Below, piece after piece: positions 26,598 through 35,573 of a DNA stretch of 45,823 bases. The notes under the pieces were generated by a model, which searched no databases, was not told the DNA's origin, and saw nothing but the letters and a program-made list of their open reading frames with translations. The DNA comes from Pseudomonadota bacterium (GTDB taxonomy: Bacteria > Bdellovibrionota_B > Oligoflexia > Oligoflexales > CAIYRB01), in contig JAPLFY010000031.1 in the NCBI GenBank assembly GCA_026390435.1, forward strand, positions 248,614 through 294,436, written 5' to 3'. The position numbers and the translations under genes were made by a program. Position 1 is the first letter of the stretch. Each line of letters opens with the position of its first letter.

Positions 26598-27974
26598 ATG
26601 GAAACTTCCAAAATCCCGCGTAAACCCAAGGTGCAGATGTTTAAGTTAGTATGCCTCTTTGGCCTGATGGGATGCGGTGAACAGCCACTTGCTTTCAAAA
26701 CAGTTGAGACAGCTAAATATGCTGCGCCAGGACCGGGCGGTAGCACGCTTAACTCAGACATCAGTGGCGAGGGTGGAGGCCAAGCTAACGGCGGCGGTAA
26801 CGGAGTCAACAACGGTAGTGACGCTAACAACTCTGGCGACGCTAATGACCCTAATCATCGACGCCCTGGTTACCCTGTAGGTGGCGGTTCAAATGATCCC
26901 AAAGACGGCAGTACAGTAAATCCCGGGTTTCCCGGCAGTAGTCCCAGTGGACCGCGTAATCCGAATAGTCCAAGTCATCCAGCCAACCCGAGCCTACCGC
27001 CAGATGCCCAATCCTTGTCATTAAATTGGACCCTTCCTTGCACCGCAAAAGACAGCCGGGATGCGGGACGAATTATCGGTGGTGGCCGCCATCTGATCCA
27101 AGCGGGAGCTGCTCAGAATCTCTCCGTAAGTTTCTCCGGGTCAGTTTGCCAACCAATCATCACCCCACGCGATCTGGTATTCGTGGTCGATGTGACTGGC
27201 TCGATGGGCGAAGGTAGCGGCAGTGAGTTCAATCACGACCCAAAGAAAAATGGTACTTGTGGTCGCCTTGAAGCAGTGCGCCACGTCCTGTCCATGGTGC
27301 CAAACGATGGTTCTGCGCGCGTTAGCCTCTTAACCTTCAACTCATCGGTGACGGCCGAGAGCAGTAGGTTTTTTACGAGCGGGGATGCGCTGATTGCCGA
27401 CTTAGAGAGAACTAAGGGCAAATCTATAGAGCACATCGTCTGCGCTTCCGATGGAGGCACCGACTACGGCGAGGCTCTGAACGGGGCACGCCGCATGTTT
27501 AAAAAGTTCGCTCGCGGCAGTGTGCAAAAAGAAATTTACTTCATCACTGATGGCTTGCCGACTCTTCAAAATGGCATCAAAGAGGCGGCTGATTTGCGCC
27601 AATCTGGAACGCTTATCGCACCAATCATGCTGATTGGTGATGAGACGATTCTACGGGATAAGATCGCCAGCCGCGATGCTCAAGGTCATCCACTGTTTCG
27701 CAAGGTCGAAGATGCCAGCAAACTCGCTGACGCCCTTGCTGAGCTATCGGTCAATCATCTGACCAAAGTTGAGCTCAGGTACAAACCACTTAAATCCGCT
27801 GTTTGGTGGACATCGAACGTCCGCGAGAATTTAAACAAATTTGCGTTTATACTTCCACCGATCAATTTTAACTTGCAGCTGGACACGGTATTCGAAGTGG
27901 TACTTGAGGCGCTAGATAGTCGAGGCAATCACTCGACGATCAGTGGTCAGGTAGAGGCTATTGTTTCGAAGTGA
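26598..27974 (+). CDS. vWA-domain lipoprotein
   Basis: 458 aa. A basic N-region leads to MFKLVCLFGLMGC, whose lipobox predicts lipidation at Cys26. Residues about 45-135 are a Gly/Asn/Ser/Pro-rich low-complexity linker. From about 190 a von Willebrand A domain begins with LVFVVDVTGSMGEG; Asp198, Thr200 and Ser202 fit the MIDAS pattern DxTxS. Further vWA features are SLLTFNSSV, the GGTDYGEAL loop supplying another MIDAS residue, and EIYFITDGLPTL. The C-terminal about 80 residues look like a beta-sandwich (FEVVLEALDSRGNHS). vWA domains bind protein partners through a metal ion, so a surface adhesion or scaffolding role is plausible. The ATG follows GAGG. Confidence 0.85.
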   Translation: METSKIPRKPKVQMFKLVCLFGLMGCGEQPLAFKTVETAKYAAPGPGGSTLNSDISGEGGGQANGGGNGVNNGSDANNSGDANDPNHRRPGYPVGGGSNDPKDGSTVNPGFPGSSPSGPRNPNSPSHPANPSLPPDAQSLSLNWTLPCTAKDSRDAGRIIGGGRHLIQAGAAQNLSVSFSGSVCQPIITPRDLVFVVDVTGSMGEGSGSEFNHDPKKNGTCGRLEAVRHVLSMVPNDGSARVSLLTFNSSVTAESSRFFTSGDALIADLERTKGKSIEHIVCASDGGTDYGEALNGARRMFKKFARGSVQKEIYFITDGLPTLQNGIKEAADLRQSGTLIAPIMLIGDETILRDKIASRDAQGHPLFRKVEDASKLADALAELSVNHLTKVELRYKPLKSAVWWTSNVRENLNKFAFILPPINFNLQLDTVFEVVLEALDSRGNHSTISGQVEAIVSK

Positions 27975-28065
27975 GCGGGCCTTGCGGCTTAGTCTTCGCA
28001 GGTTAGTCCTCATCCAGCCCTGGTAGGCACCCTCACCGGGTATGACGACAACTGAATTAAAGCCC

Positions 28066-28108
28066 GAATCCTCCTGAATGTAGCTTTCCGACTACATCAT
28101 GAGGATTC
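28066..28108. terminator. Long imperfect hairpin after the vWA gene
   Basis: GAATCCTC at 28066-28073 pairs with GAGGATTC at 28101-28108. Inside it ATGTAG at 28078-28083 pairs with CTACAT at 28092-28097, leaving an 8-nt loop and a small internal bulge. The hairpin lies about 92 bp after the vWA stop and about 88 bp before the subtilase start. No clean T-run follows, so it could be a Rho-independent-like terminator, an mRNA stabiliser, or a regulatory element for the subtilase. Confidence 0.5.
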
Positions 28109-28195
28109 ATTCGTTCGAAAACAATTTCATTCGCCAGCCCCGTCCCACCCGTGTTAAGTCTTTGTTAACTTTTAATTAACTTAGGGGGATAAGCT

Positions 28196-29575
28196 ATGAA
28201 ATTCAACGGATGGAAGCACGGCATTGCTGTCCTCGGCTTGGGTCTCAGCTTCAGTGGAGCACAAGCGGCAACAGTTGCTGTTATCGATAGCGGACTCGAC
28301 ATCGAACACCCAGAGCTACTCGAAAAAATCTGGCTTAACCCCGTCGACAACACCCACAATAATGTCGACGAGGACAACAACGGCCTGCTCGATGATATTC
28401 ACGGTTGGAACTTCGCCGAGAACAAGGCCGATCTGATCGACCGCACCTACTCCAATATTTTCAACGACGAAATCGAGCGTTTCTTTGCCGTCCAAGCGAA
28501 GAGCCTAAGCGGCCAAGCTACCGAGGCAGATAAGGAATGGGCGAAGGAGCGCGTGGCCAATAAAGAGTTCATCAAAAATCTCTCGATTTACGGCAATTAC
28601 GCTCACGGTACCCACGTCTCGGGGATCGTTTCGCGTCAAGGCGAAAACGTCGAAGTCCTGGGCGTTAAGCTCATCCCAACAAAAAATCCACTCCAAAGTC
28701 TGACAGAAGATGTCAAAAATGACCTCGCCGCTGGCAAAAATGTGAACTGGATCGTCAAACAGACGATCAAAGGCGGCTTGTCGCTTTTCGCTAAATTGCA
28801 GGCAAAAGCGCTTGAACCAATCGGTCAGTATGCGGACATCGAGAAAGCCGACGTAGCCAATGGTTCATTTGGATTTGGCCCCCAACAAGCGCGCATGTTG
28901 CTTAAGCCTTTGCTGAAGCTAGTGCTGCGCGGTGCCGAACCATCGACCGAACAAGTCGAGGAACTCGCCGCCTACTTCCTGAAGAAAGTCACCCTACATC
29001 AGGAAGCACTCGTAGGTGCAGCTCCTAAAACCTTGTTCGTGTTTGCAGCAGGTAACGACGGTAGCAACAACGACTTATTCCCAACGAGCCCTGCAAGTGT
29101 CAATCGCCCTAATAAGCTTTCAGTCGCTGCTGTGTTCGAAGACGGTCGCCTAGCTCCCTTCTCCAACTACGGCGAATCTGTTGATCTAGCTGCAGTTGGC
29201 GTATCCGTCGAGTCCACCGTTCCAGACAACCGCCGTCTAGCCATGTCCGGCACCAGCCAGGCCTCGCCACAAGTAGCTGGTACCGCTGGAGCTGTGAAAG
29301 CAATCAACCCAGCACTCGACGCAGCGGGCCTCAAGGCAGTTATCCTTGGCACGGTCGATGTCACCCCAGAGCTCAAAGGCAAAGTGAAGTCGAGCGGTGT
29401 GCTAAACACCCCGCGCGCTCTTGAAGCTGCCCGCTTGAGTAAATCAATGTCGGTTGCCGACGCGATTAAGACCGCCAACAAAAAAGTAGCAAGTCAGCTG
29501 AAGCATTCGTTTGCACCAACAGAGTCTGACAGCAGCCTGTTCGTGAACTTGCAGCCGCAGCTACTCGGCAACTAA
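28196..29575 (+). CDS. Secreted subtilisin-like serine protease (S8)
   Basis: 459 aa. The signal peptide is residues 1-24 (MKFNGWKHGIAVLGLGLSFS...AQA). The catalytic triad is Asp31 (AVIDSGLDIEHPEL), His137 (YAHGTHVSGIV) and Ser354 (MSGTSQASPQVAG); FVFAAGNDGSNND supplies the oxyanion Asn. An unusual helical insert of about 80 residues follows the VLGVKLIPT strand before ADVANGSFGFG. The catalytic domain starts almost immediately after the predicted signal cleavage site, so there is no room for an N-terminal I9-type propeptide. DNAs coding for HNNVDEDNNGLLDD suggest a Ca-binding loop. The ATG follows a GGGG-type ribosome binding site. Substrate unknown. Confidence 0.93.
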   Translation: MKFNGWKHGIAVLGLGLSFSGAQAATVAVIDSGLDIEHPELLEKIWLNPVDNTHNNVDEDNNGLLDDIHGWNFAENKADLIDRTYSNIFNDEIERFFAVQAKSLSGQATEADKEWAKERVANKEFIKNLSIYGNYAHGTHVSGIVSRQGENVEVLGVKLIPTKNPLQSLTEDVKNDLAAGKNVNWIVKQTIKGGLSLFAKLQAKALEPIGQYADIEKADVANGSFGFGPQQARMLLKPLLKLVLRGAEPSTEQVEELAAYFLKKVTLHQEALVGAAPKTLFVFAAGNDGSNNDLFPTSPASVNRPNKLSVAAVFEDGRLAPFSNYGESVDLAAVGVSVESTVPDNRRLAMSGTSQASPQVAGTAGAVKAINPALDAAGLKAVILGTVDVTPELKGKVKSSGVLNTPRALEAARLSKSMSVADAIKTANKKVASQLKHSFAPTESDSSLFVNLQPQLLGN

Positions 29576-29580
29576 TCAGA

Positions 29581-30549
29581 TTAGTTACCAACGCGTTTCG
29601 CTAAAAGCTGCCGCAGTGACTGGATCTTTTCAAGGTCAAGTTGCTGCGGCTTCTTCATGCTAACTATTGCAGCTAAATCTGCCGGAACAGTGCCAAGTAA
29701 CTCCATCTCGTAGCTCATCCAGACACCGTATTCGGCGTACACTAAGTCCCGCATCGCGAGAGTTAGTTCCAGAATGTCGCGACTAGTTGCGCCCTTGTTA
29801 TAAACAAAATTAGCGTGGTGCGGACTCACCTCGGCACCGCCGCGCTTCATCCCCTGAGCACCAGCAGCCGACAGCAACATGCCGCTAGGTACGCTGACCG
29901 CATAGTCATTCTTGAACACACAACCGCACGAGGGAAAATCAAATTGCTTTTTACTCTGACGGTCAGTCTCGCAGTATTTCATTGCGGCAGCAATCGCAGC
30001 GGGATCGCCAGTTTCTAGCGACAATTCGGCACTGACGATCAGATCACCGCTGTCCATAAACACGGTGTCTTTATAGCCACGGAACATCAAAGGGTCGCTA
30101 TACTCACGAATCTCGCCTGCGGCAGTCACCACAGTCACTTTGGTAGCTATCTCGCTGATTTCGCCGCCGTAGCAGCGAGCATTCATACGGACCGTACCAC
30201 CGATCTGACCGGGCAGTCGGTTCATCCAAGCGACACCGGCTAGACCGTGATGCAGAGCGGTCCGTGCCAATTCAGAGTTATCAACACCGGCACCGACCAC
30301 TAATTTTGTACCGCGAACCTCAATTCCTACCAGGTCGCGCATCACTATAAACGCACCAGCAAATGGCTCATCCATCACCAGCGAGTTGGTGCCGGCCCCA
30401 AGTATAAACACGGGCAAGCCGAGGCGCCTGATCTCGCGCACATTCGCTGCCAATTCAGCGGCACTCGCTGGCGCAAACAAAACATCACAAGGACCACCCG
30501 TACCGTAGTAGGCGTAGTCCCTGAGCAGGGCATTTTTTATGGTCGGCAT
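29581..30549 (-). CDS. murB: UDP-N-acetylenolpyruvoylglucosamine reductase
   Basis: 322 aa. MurB uses FAD and NADPH to reduce the enolpyruvyl group of UDP-GlcNAc-enolpyruvate to UDP-MurNAc in peptidoglycan synthesis. Motifs are YYGTGGPCDVLFAPAS, FILGAGTNSLVMD (FAD binding), GVAWMNRLPGQIGGTVRMNA and SAAGAQGMKRGGAEVSPHHA. The length and the absence of the long Y-loop domain suggest the type II enzyme. The conserved GSxFKNP motif appears as GCVFKND, so the catalytic Ser position is Cys210. The ATG lies 2 bp after the stop of the small upstream ORF and has no clear Shine-Dalgarno, so translation may depend on coupling. Confidence 0.93.
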   Translation of the reverse strand: MPTIKNALLRDYAYYGTGGPCDVLFAPASAAELAANVREIRRLGLPVFILGAGTNSLVMDEPFAGAFIVMRDLVGIEVRGTKLVVGAGVDNSELARTALHHGLAGVAWMNRLPGQIGGTVRMNARCYGGEISEIATKVTVVTAAGEIREYSDPLMFRGYKDTVFMDSGDLIVSAELSLETGDPAAIAAAMKYCETDRQSKKQFDFPSCGCVFKNDYAVSVPSGMLLSAAGAQGMKRGGAEVSPHHANFVYNKGATSRDILELTLAMRDLVYAEYGVWMSYEMELLGTVPADLAAIVSMKKPQQLDLEKIQSLRQLLAKRVGN

Positions 30550-30551
30550 GG

Positions 30552-30899
30552 TTAGGTGTCTACTTCGGGGAAGAGCCGAAACAGCTCTTCCTGAAAGGAC
30601 CTATACCGCGCCGCATCGGGCAAAACAAAGCTAATGCGCTTGATACCACCAAAAGAAGCAAAACCAGCTGATTGCTGGCCATCCTGGTGATCACGGCCAT
30701 CAAGAAAGGCTTTAACCGCCGCCATAGTCTCTGGTGCAGACTCATCAGCGATATCGATGGCTGCATGACGAAGATTTTGGCGGTCGCCATCGCGGAGGCT
30801 AGGGAGCGCCGCCTTTGCCGTGAAATCACGGGCAAATAGGCGGCTTTCTCCCTGCCACAGATCGATCGCTACGCCGGCGTAACGGCGAATTCCCAGCAT
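30552..30899 (-). CDS. Small protein of unknown function, possibly macro-domain-like
   Basis: 115 aa. The start at 30899 (MLGIRRYAGVAIDLWQGESR) has AGGA 8 nt upstream and lies 13 bp after the sucD stop; the same frame extends further upstream but only inside sucD in another frame, so I reject the longer form. The ends recall a macro domain (IDLWQGES like IxxxxGDIT; RISFVLPDAARYRSFQEEL like the terminal VxFVLFDxxxYxxFxxAL), but the usual ADP-ribose-binding loops in the middle are missing. It could be a trimmed, non-binding relative or an unrelated fold. It is coupled to murB at 2 bp. No signal peptide. Confidence 0.5.
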   Translation of the reverse strand: MLGIRRYAGVAIDLWQGESRLFARDFTAKAALPSLRDGDRQNLRHAAIDIADESAPETMAAVKAFLDGRDHQDGQQSAGFASFGGIKRISFVLPDAARYRSFQEELFRLFPEVDT

Positions 30900-30912
30900 A
30901 AACTCGGTCCTG

Positions 30913-31782
30913 TTACTTAAGGCGCTTGGCCAACACTGCAGCCATATCCGCTGGTGAGTCGACCACCGACACACCCGCTTCGCGCAACGCTTCCATCTTC
31001 TCAGCTGCCGTACCGTGGCCGCCAGAGATGATGGCGCCGGCATGACCCATGCGCTTACCTGCTGGTGCCGTTTGACCAGCGATAAAACCAGCAACCGGTT
31101 TTTTAATATTCTCTTTGATAAATTTCGCAGCTTTGATCTCGAGGTCACCACCGATCTCGCCGATCATGATGATGCCTTTGGTCTCTGGATCTTCTTCGAA
31201 CATCTGGAGGATCTCGATGAAGTTCGTGCCGTTGATCGGATCGCCGCCGATACCGATACACGTCGTCTGACCCAGACCCAAAGTGGTCGTCTGATGCACG
31301 GCTTCGTAGGTCAGGGTGCCGGATTTGGACACGATCCCGACTATACCGCGTTGGTGAATGTAGCCAGGCATAATGCCGATTTTACATTCGCCTGGGGTGA
31401 TGATCCCTGGGCAGTTAGGGCCGATGAGGCGGGACCTGGAACGGTCCAGTGCTTTACGCACAGGAACCATGTCCATGACCGGAATGCCTTCGGTGATCGC
31501 TATGATCAGTTCAATCTCAGCCGCGATAGCCTCAAGAATTGCATCTGCCGCAAACGGAGGCGGCACGAAGATCATGGACGCGTTGGCACCAGTTTTGGCG
31601 CGAGCCTCAGCGACCGTGTCAAAGACCGGCAAGCCAATATGCTGCGAGCCGCCTTTGCCTGGAGTCACGCCACCGACGAAGCGGGGAGCGTACTCATGTG
31701 ACAATCTAGTATGAAACTCACCAGACTTGCCGGTGATGCCTTGGGTAATAACTCGAGTATGTTTATCGACTAAAATAGCCAC
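30913..31782 (-). CDS. sucD: Succinyl-CoA ligase (ADP/GDP-forming) alpha subunit
   Basis: 289 aa. It is the TCA-cycle subunit that binds CoA and carries the phospho-histidine; with SucC it interconverts succinyl-CoA and succinate with substrate-level phosphorylation. Features are [13 protein letters not shown] and [20 protein letters not shown] (CoA-binding Rossmann part), [14 protein letters not shown], and [18 protein letters not shown] holding the active-site His. The start is GTG at 31782, behind AGGAG with 8-nt spacing; an ATG 5 nt upstream is out of frame. It follows sucC by 44 bp. Confidence 0.97.
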   Translation of the reverse strand: MAILVDKHTRVITQGITGKSGEFHTRLSHEYAPRFVGGVTPGKGGSQHIGLPVFDTVAEARAKTGANASMIFVPPPFAADAILEAIAAEIELIIAITEGIPVMDMVPVRKALDRSRSRLIGPNCPGIITPGECKIGIMPGYIHQRGIVGIVSKSGTLTYEAVHQTTTLGLGQTTCIGIGGDPINGTNFIEILQMFEEDPETKGIIMIGEIGGDLEIKAAKFIKENIKKPVAGFIAGQTAPAGKRMGHAGAIISGGHGTAAEKMEALREAGVSVVDSPADMAAVLAKRLK

Positions 31783-31826
31783 GTCATCTTCTCCTTTGCT
31801 GCCCGCAGGCAGTTACATCTGCCGCT

Positions 31827-32993
31827 TCAGCCTTTGCGAGCTGCTTCAACCACTTTGCGTGCACCGTCATTCATATCGGTTGCAGCGAGTAGCTGCAGTC
31901 CAGATTCCATCAGCATCTTGCGACCAATTTCGACGTTGGTTCCTTCAAGACGCACAACGACTGGCACTTTTACGCCGATCTCGCGCGCCGCAGCAATGAC
32001 GCCGTCAGCGATCACGTCGCAGCGCATAATACCGCCGAAGATGTTCACGAAGAGTGCCTTAACTTTGCTATCTGACAGCAAAATTTTGAAGGCATTCGTC
32101 ACCATCTCTTTAGTCGCGCCGCCGCCAACATCGAGGAAGTTAGCTGGGCTGCCGCCAGCCAGCTTGATGATGTCCATAGTCGCCATGGCTAAACCAGCGC
32201 CGTTGACCAAGCAACCGATGTTGCCGTCGAGGCCGATGTAATTCAGGCCGTATTTAGACGCAGCAACTTCGCGTGGGTCTTCTTCGGCAAAGTCGCGCAT
32301 CGCTTCGATATCTTTGTGACGGTACAGGGCGTTGTCGTCAAAGTTCATTTTGCCGTCGAGCGCCAGCAGCTTGCCTTGTTTAGTGACGATGAGCGGATTG
32401 ATCTCAAGCATCGAGTAGTCGTACTTGACGAACATCTTGTACAGCTTTTCCACAAAGCTATGCAGCTCTTTGGACACTTCCGGCGATAGCTTCATCGCAA
32501 ACGACAGCGTCCGCAAGTGGAAGGGCTTCAGACCGACCGTTGGATCGACGAGCACGCTGACGATTTTCTCAGGGTGCTTTTCTGCCACTTCTTCAATGTC
32601 CATGCCGCCTTCGGTCGAGAACATGATGGCTACGCATGCGCTCTCACGATCGACCAGCATCGACAGGTAGTATTCCTTATCGATCTCGCTGCCGGCCTCG
32701 ATGTAAACCTTGTGAACAATTTTGCCTTCGGCACCCGTTTGTGGGGTGACTAGGCGCATGCCGATCATTTTTTCGGTGACGGCGGCACACTCTTCTGGTG
32801 ACTTGACCAGCTTAACCCCGCCAGCTTTGCCGCGGCCACCAGCGTGGACCTGGGCTTTCACAACAGCGACTTTCACGCCCAAACGGCGCATAGCAAATTC
32901 TGCCTCGGTAGCGTTGTGCGCGAGATAGCCCTCAGGCGCGGGCACGCCGTTGAGCGCGAATAAGCTTTTTGCCTGGTATTCGTGAATGTTCAT
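31827..32993 (-). CDS. sucC: Succinyl-CoA ligase beta subunit
   Basis: 388 aa, the standard length. Features are MNIHEYQAKSLFALNGVPAP, the ATP-grasp Lys/Gly-rich loop QVHAGGRGKAGGVKLVKSPEE, YLSMLVDRESACVAIMFSTE, the metal-binding LEINPLIVTKQGKLLALDGK, and the CoA-ligase part with ANFLDVGGGATKE and VNIFGGIMRCDVIADG. The subunit binds the nucleotide and succinate. It heads the sucC-sucD-small ORF-murB unit, with a promoter expected in 32994-33089. AGGGGAAA lies upstream of the ATG. Confidence 0.97.
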   Translation of the reverse strand: MNIHEYQAKSLFALNGVPAPEGYLAHNATEAEFAMRRLGVKVAVVKAQVHAGGRGKAGGVKLVKSPEECAAVTEKMIGMRLVTPQTGAEGKIVHKVYIEAGSEIDKEYYLSMLVDRESACVAIMFSTEGGMDIEEVAEKHPEKIVSVLVDPTVGLKPFHLRTLSFAMKLSPEVSKELHSFVEKLYKMFVKYDYSMLEINPLIVTKQGKLLALDGKMNFDDNALYRHKDIEAMRDFAEEDPREVAASKYGLNYIGLDGNIGCLVNGAGLAMATMDIIKLAGGSPANFLDVGGGATKEMVTNAFKILLSDSKVKALFVNIFGGIMRCDVIADGVIAAAREIGVKVPVVVRLEGTNVEIGRKMLMESGLQLLAATDMNDGARKVVEAARKG

Positions 32994-33089
32994 GACGTGC
33001 TTTCCCCTTGGCCTAAAACCGAAGAATTTTCGTGCAATAGCCCTGAGGCTAGCATAATATGAGGGTCGTTTGCAGCATCGGACTGAACA

Positions 33090-34073
33090 ATGACTAAATC
33101 AAATCGACTTCGCACGCCTCGGGTTCTCATTGCCGGTGGGGCTGGCTTCATTGGTAGCCACCTCTGTGACCGCTACGTAGCGGCTGGCTGGGAGGTTGTC
33201 TGCGTTGATAACTTCCATACCGGGACCAAAGACAACGTCCGCCACTTGGTGGGACACCCTCGCTTTGAGCTGGTTAGACACGACATTGTCGAGCCATATA
33301 TGGCAGAGGTCGATCTGATCCTGAACTTTGCCTGCCCGGCCAGTCCCGTGCACTACCAGCACAATCCGATCAAGACGATGAAGACGAGCGTCCTCGGGAC
33401 GATGAATCTGCTCGGTCTGGCGCACCGCGTCGGGGCGCGCCTCCTTCAGGCTAGTACCTCCGAGGTTTACGGCGATCCACTACAGCATCCGCAGACGGAA
33501 GCCTACTGGGGCAACGTCAACCCGATCGGTATCCGCAGTTGCTATGACGAGGGCAAGCGAGCAGCCGAGACCCTATGCTTTGATTACCATCGTCAGCATG
33601 GTGTCGACATTCGCGTCATCCGTATCTTTAATACCTACGGGCCGCGGATGGCGGCGGACGATGGGCGCGTGGTCAGCAACTTCATTGTGCAGGCTTTGCG
33701 CGGTGAAGACCTGACGATCTACGGCGACGGCAATCAGACGCGCTCGTTCTGCTACGCCGACAACTTGGTGGAGGGCATCATCCAGTTTGCCGCCACTACC
33801 GGTGAGACCGGACCGATCAATCTCGGCAACGACGGCGAATTCACCGTCCGGGAATTGGCAGAAGAGGTACTTAAGCAGGTCGGCGGTAAGTCAAAAATCG
33901 CCTACTTGCCGCTACCGAGCGATGATCCAAAGTGCCGCCGTCCCGACCTGTCCAAGACCAAGTCCGTGCTGAAAGGCTGGGAGCCGACGGTGCCGCTGGC
34001 TCAGGGTATTGCGCGTACGATTGCTTATTTCCGTGAATCCTTGGCTGAGACTGCGAACAAGCCGACCTTCTAA
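33090..34073 (+). CDS. UDP-glucuronate decarboxylase-like extended SDR
   Basis: 327 aa. The N-terminal NAD-binding motif is [14 protein letters not shown]. The catalytic region has the [20 protein letters not shown] stretch and YDEGKRAAE (YxxxK). [20 protein letters not shown] and [20 protein letters not shown] are close to the UXS family, which converts UDP-glucuronate to UDP-xylose with NAD. A related dTDP-glucose dehydratase or epimerase cannot be excluded. The cytosolic product would feed cell-surface polysaccharide or glycan synthesis. It is 10 bp upstream of the kinase gene and divergent from sucC. Confidence 0.9.
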   Translation: MTKSNRLRTPRVLIAGGAGFIGSHLCDRYVAAGWEVVCVDNFHTGTKDNVRHLVGHPRFELVRHDIVEPYMAEVDLILNFACPASPVHYQHNPIKTMKTSVLGTMNLLGLAHRVGARLLQASTSEVYGDPLQHPQTEAYWGNVNPIGIRSCYDEGKRAAETLCFDYHRQHGVDIRVIRIFNTYGPRMAADDGRVVSNFIVQALRGEDLTIYGDGNQTRSFCYADNLVEGIIQFAATTGETGPINLGNDGEFTVRELAEEVLKQVGGKSKIAYLPLPSDDPKCRRPDLSKTKSVLKGWEPTVPLAQGIARTIAYFRESLAETANKPTF

Positions 34074-34083
34074 CGGTGACCCC

Positions 34084-34824
34084 ATGGCTAAGGCCGAAAA
34101 AGCCGTCATTGATTCCTTCGACTTCCCCGCTGGGCATATCCTCGCCAAGAAGTACGTGGTCATTAGGCGTTTAGGGGCCGGCTGGGAGGGTGAGGTCTAC
34201 CTTTTGCGCGAGAGTGCGACAGGTATTGAGCGTGCCGCCAAGTTTTTTTACCCCGAGCGCAATAAGCGCAACAAGGCGATCAATTTCTACGCCAAAAAGC
34301 TGCACAAGCTGCGCGACTGTCCGGCACTGATCCAGTATCACACGCAGGAGATCATCCACTACGGTGGTCACGATATTTCCTTTCTCGTCTCTGACTATGT
34401 CGAGGGCGAAATTTTACAGGAATTTATCGCCAATCAACCGGGTAAACGGCTTGATTCCTTTCAGGCGCTGCACGTACTGCACAGCTTAACGGTGGCACTT
34501 GAGGCCATTCACCGCCTGCACGACTATCACGGCGACCTGCACGCGGCGAACGTGATCATTCGTCGGCGCGGACTGACCTTCGACGTCAAGCTGCTCGACT
34601 TCTTCCACTGGGGCGCCCCGAGCACGAACAACATTCGCGACGATGTTTGTGATGTCGTACGGATTTTATACGAGATCACCGGCGGCAAAGCTCGCTACCA
34701 GCGGCAGCCTCCTGAGGTTAAGGGCATTATCCTTGGCCTTAAACGGACGCTGATTTTGAAGAAGTTCCGCACCATCACGATGCTGCGCGAGCACCTAGAA
34801 AATATTCAGTGGGATAGCATTTGA
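34084..34824 (+). CDS. Atypical protein-kinase-fold protein
   Basis: 246 aa from the ATG at 34084; the frame is open to 34009 but that part lies inside the upstream gene. Kinase features are the Gly-loop-like VIRRLGAGWEGEVYLLRES, Lys53 (AAKFFYP), the catalytic loop HGDLHAANV with Asp151, and the metal-binding Asp172 in KLLDFFHWG. HGD replaces HRD and DFF replaces DFG, as in RIO/ABC1/aminoglycoside-kinase-like families, and the C-lobe after DFF is short. It may phosphorylate a protein or small molecule, or be partly inactive. The start overlaps no gene but has only GGTGA. It overlaps the rhomboid start by 4 bp. Confidence 0.75.
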   Translation: MAKAEKAVIDSFDFPAGHILAKKYVVIRRLGAGWEGEVYLLRESATGIERAAKFFYPERNKRNKAINFYAKKLHKLRDCPALIQYHTQEIIHYGGHDISFLVSDYVEGEILQEFIANQPGKRLDSFQALHVLHSLTVALEAIHRLHDYHGDLHAANVIIRRRGLTFDVKLLDFFHWGAPSTNNIRDDVCDVVRILYEITGGKARYQRQPPEVKGIILGLKRTLILKKFRTITMLREHLENIQWDSI

Positions 34825-35573
34825 TCGACGATTTCGGGCGCGGACCTAAGCGCAAGTACCGTTTACCGCGCTTCCTGCGCCGCAGGTACACGGGAGATCG
34901 CCGCCGACCAATTGACGATGTCGACGATATCACCAGCGACTACGTGCCCGAGCCGGAAGATTTTCTACCGGCACCGCCGAAGCCACGCAGCCCACTCAAC
35001 CGCACACCAAAAATTACGGCGATGCGCCCGGCACTCGTCTGCTTCGCCCTGTTCTGGGTCCTCAGCTTCTATGACTGGCGCGTGCCAAACCGCGCCGGAC
35101 TTTGGGCTAGTGGCACCGCCGTCTTAGAAAAGCATCAATATTGGCGCCTGCTCACTGCACTTTTTGTGCATGCTGACATAGGCCACCTGCTATCTAATAC
35201 GCCCCTATTCTTGATCTTTGGTTGGTTTCTCTACGCATTCTTTGGCTGGCGGGCATTTCCTGCCGCTGCACTTCTCATTGGGGCTGTCAGTAATCTAATT
35301 ACTGTTTATACCTATCCCCCAAGCGCCGAGCTACTCGGAGCATCAGGAATGCTCTACGGCATGGTAGCTCTGTGGCTTGTGCTTTATCTGCGCTTTGAAA
35401 CCACGTATCCGTGGGGCGCCCGACTACTGCGCACTGTCGGGGTGTCGCTACTACTCTTATTTCCCACGACTTTTAGGCCGGAAACTAGCTACTTAGCGCA
35501 TTTGGCAGGGTTTATTTTGGGGATCATGGCTGGGAGTATATTGGCCTTATTTATAAGTCCTCGGACGACTTGA
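34821..35573 (+). CDS. Rhomboid-family intramembrane serine protease
   Basis: 250 aa. A basic, proline-rich cytoplasmic N-terminal segment (about 70 residues) precedes six predicted membrane helices. Catalytic Ser175 is in ELLGASGMLYG and His227 in YLAHLAGFILG; the HADIGHLLSNTPLFLIFG helix has the conserved H..xxN pattern. Rhomboids cleave membrane proteins within the bilayer. The start is TTG at 34821, sharing TTGA with the kinase stop. A start at the in-frame ATG near 35022 (MRPALVCFALFW) would remove the soluble N-terminus, but the overlap and operon structure favour 34821. Confidence 0.88.
   Translation: MIDDFGRGPKRKYRLPRFLRRRYTGDRRRPIDDVDDITSDYVPEPEDFLPAPPKPRSPLNRTPKITAMRPALVCFALFWVLSFYDWRVPNRAGLWASGTAVLEKHQYWRLLTALFVHADIGHLLSNTPLFLIFGWFLYAFFGWRAFPAAALLIGAVSNLITVYTYPPSAELLGASGMLYGMVALWLVLYLRFETTYPWGARLLRTVGVSLLLLFPTTFRPETSYLAHLAGFILGIMAGSILALFISPRTT

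Noticed and set aside
30900-31151. An N-terminal extension of the small ORF between sucD and murB
   Set aside because: The extra 84 residues overlap sucD in another frame, are Arg/Trp/Ser-rich like other shadows, and a good ribosome site exists at 30899.
31015-31701. A 228-codon open frame on the plus strand opposite sucD
   Set aside because: It is an antisense shadow: sucD on the other strand is unmistakable, and the plus-strand product has no recognisable domain.
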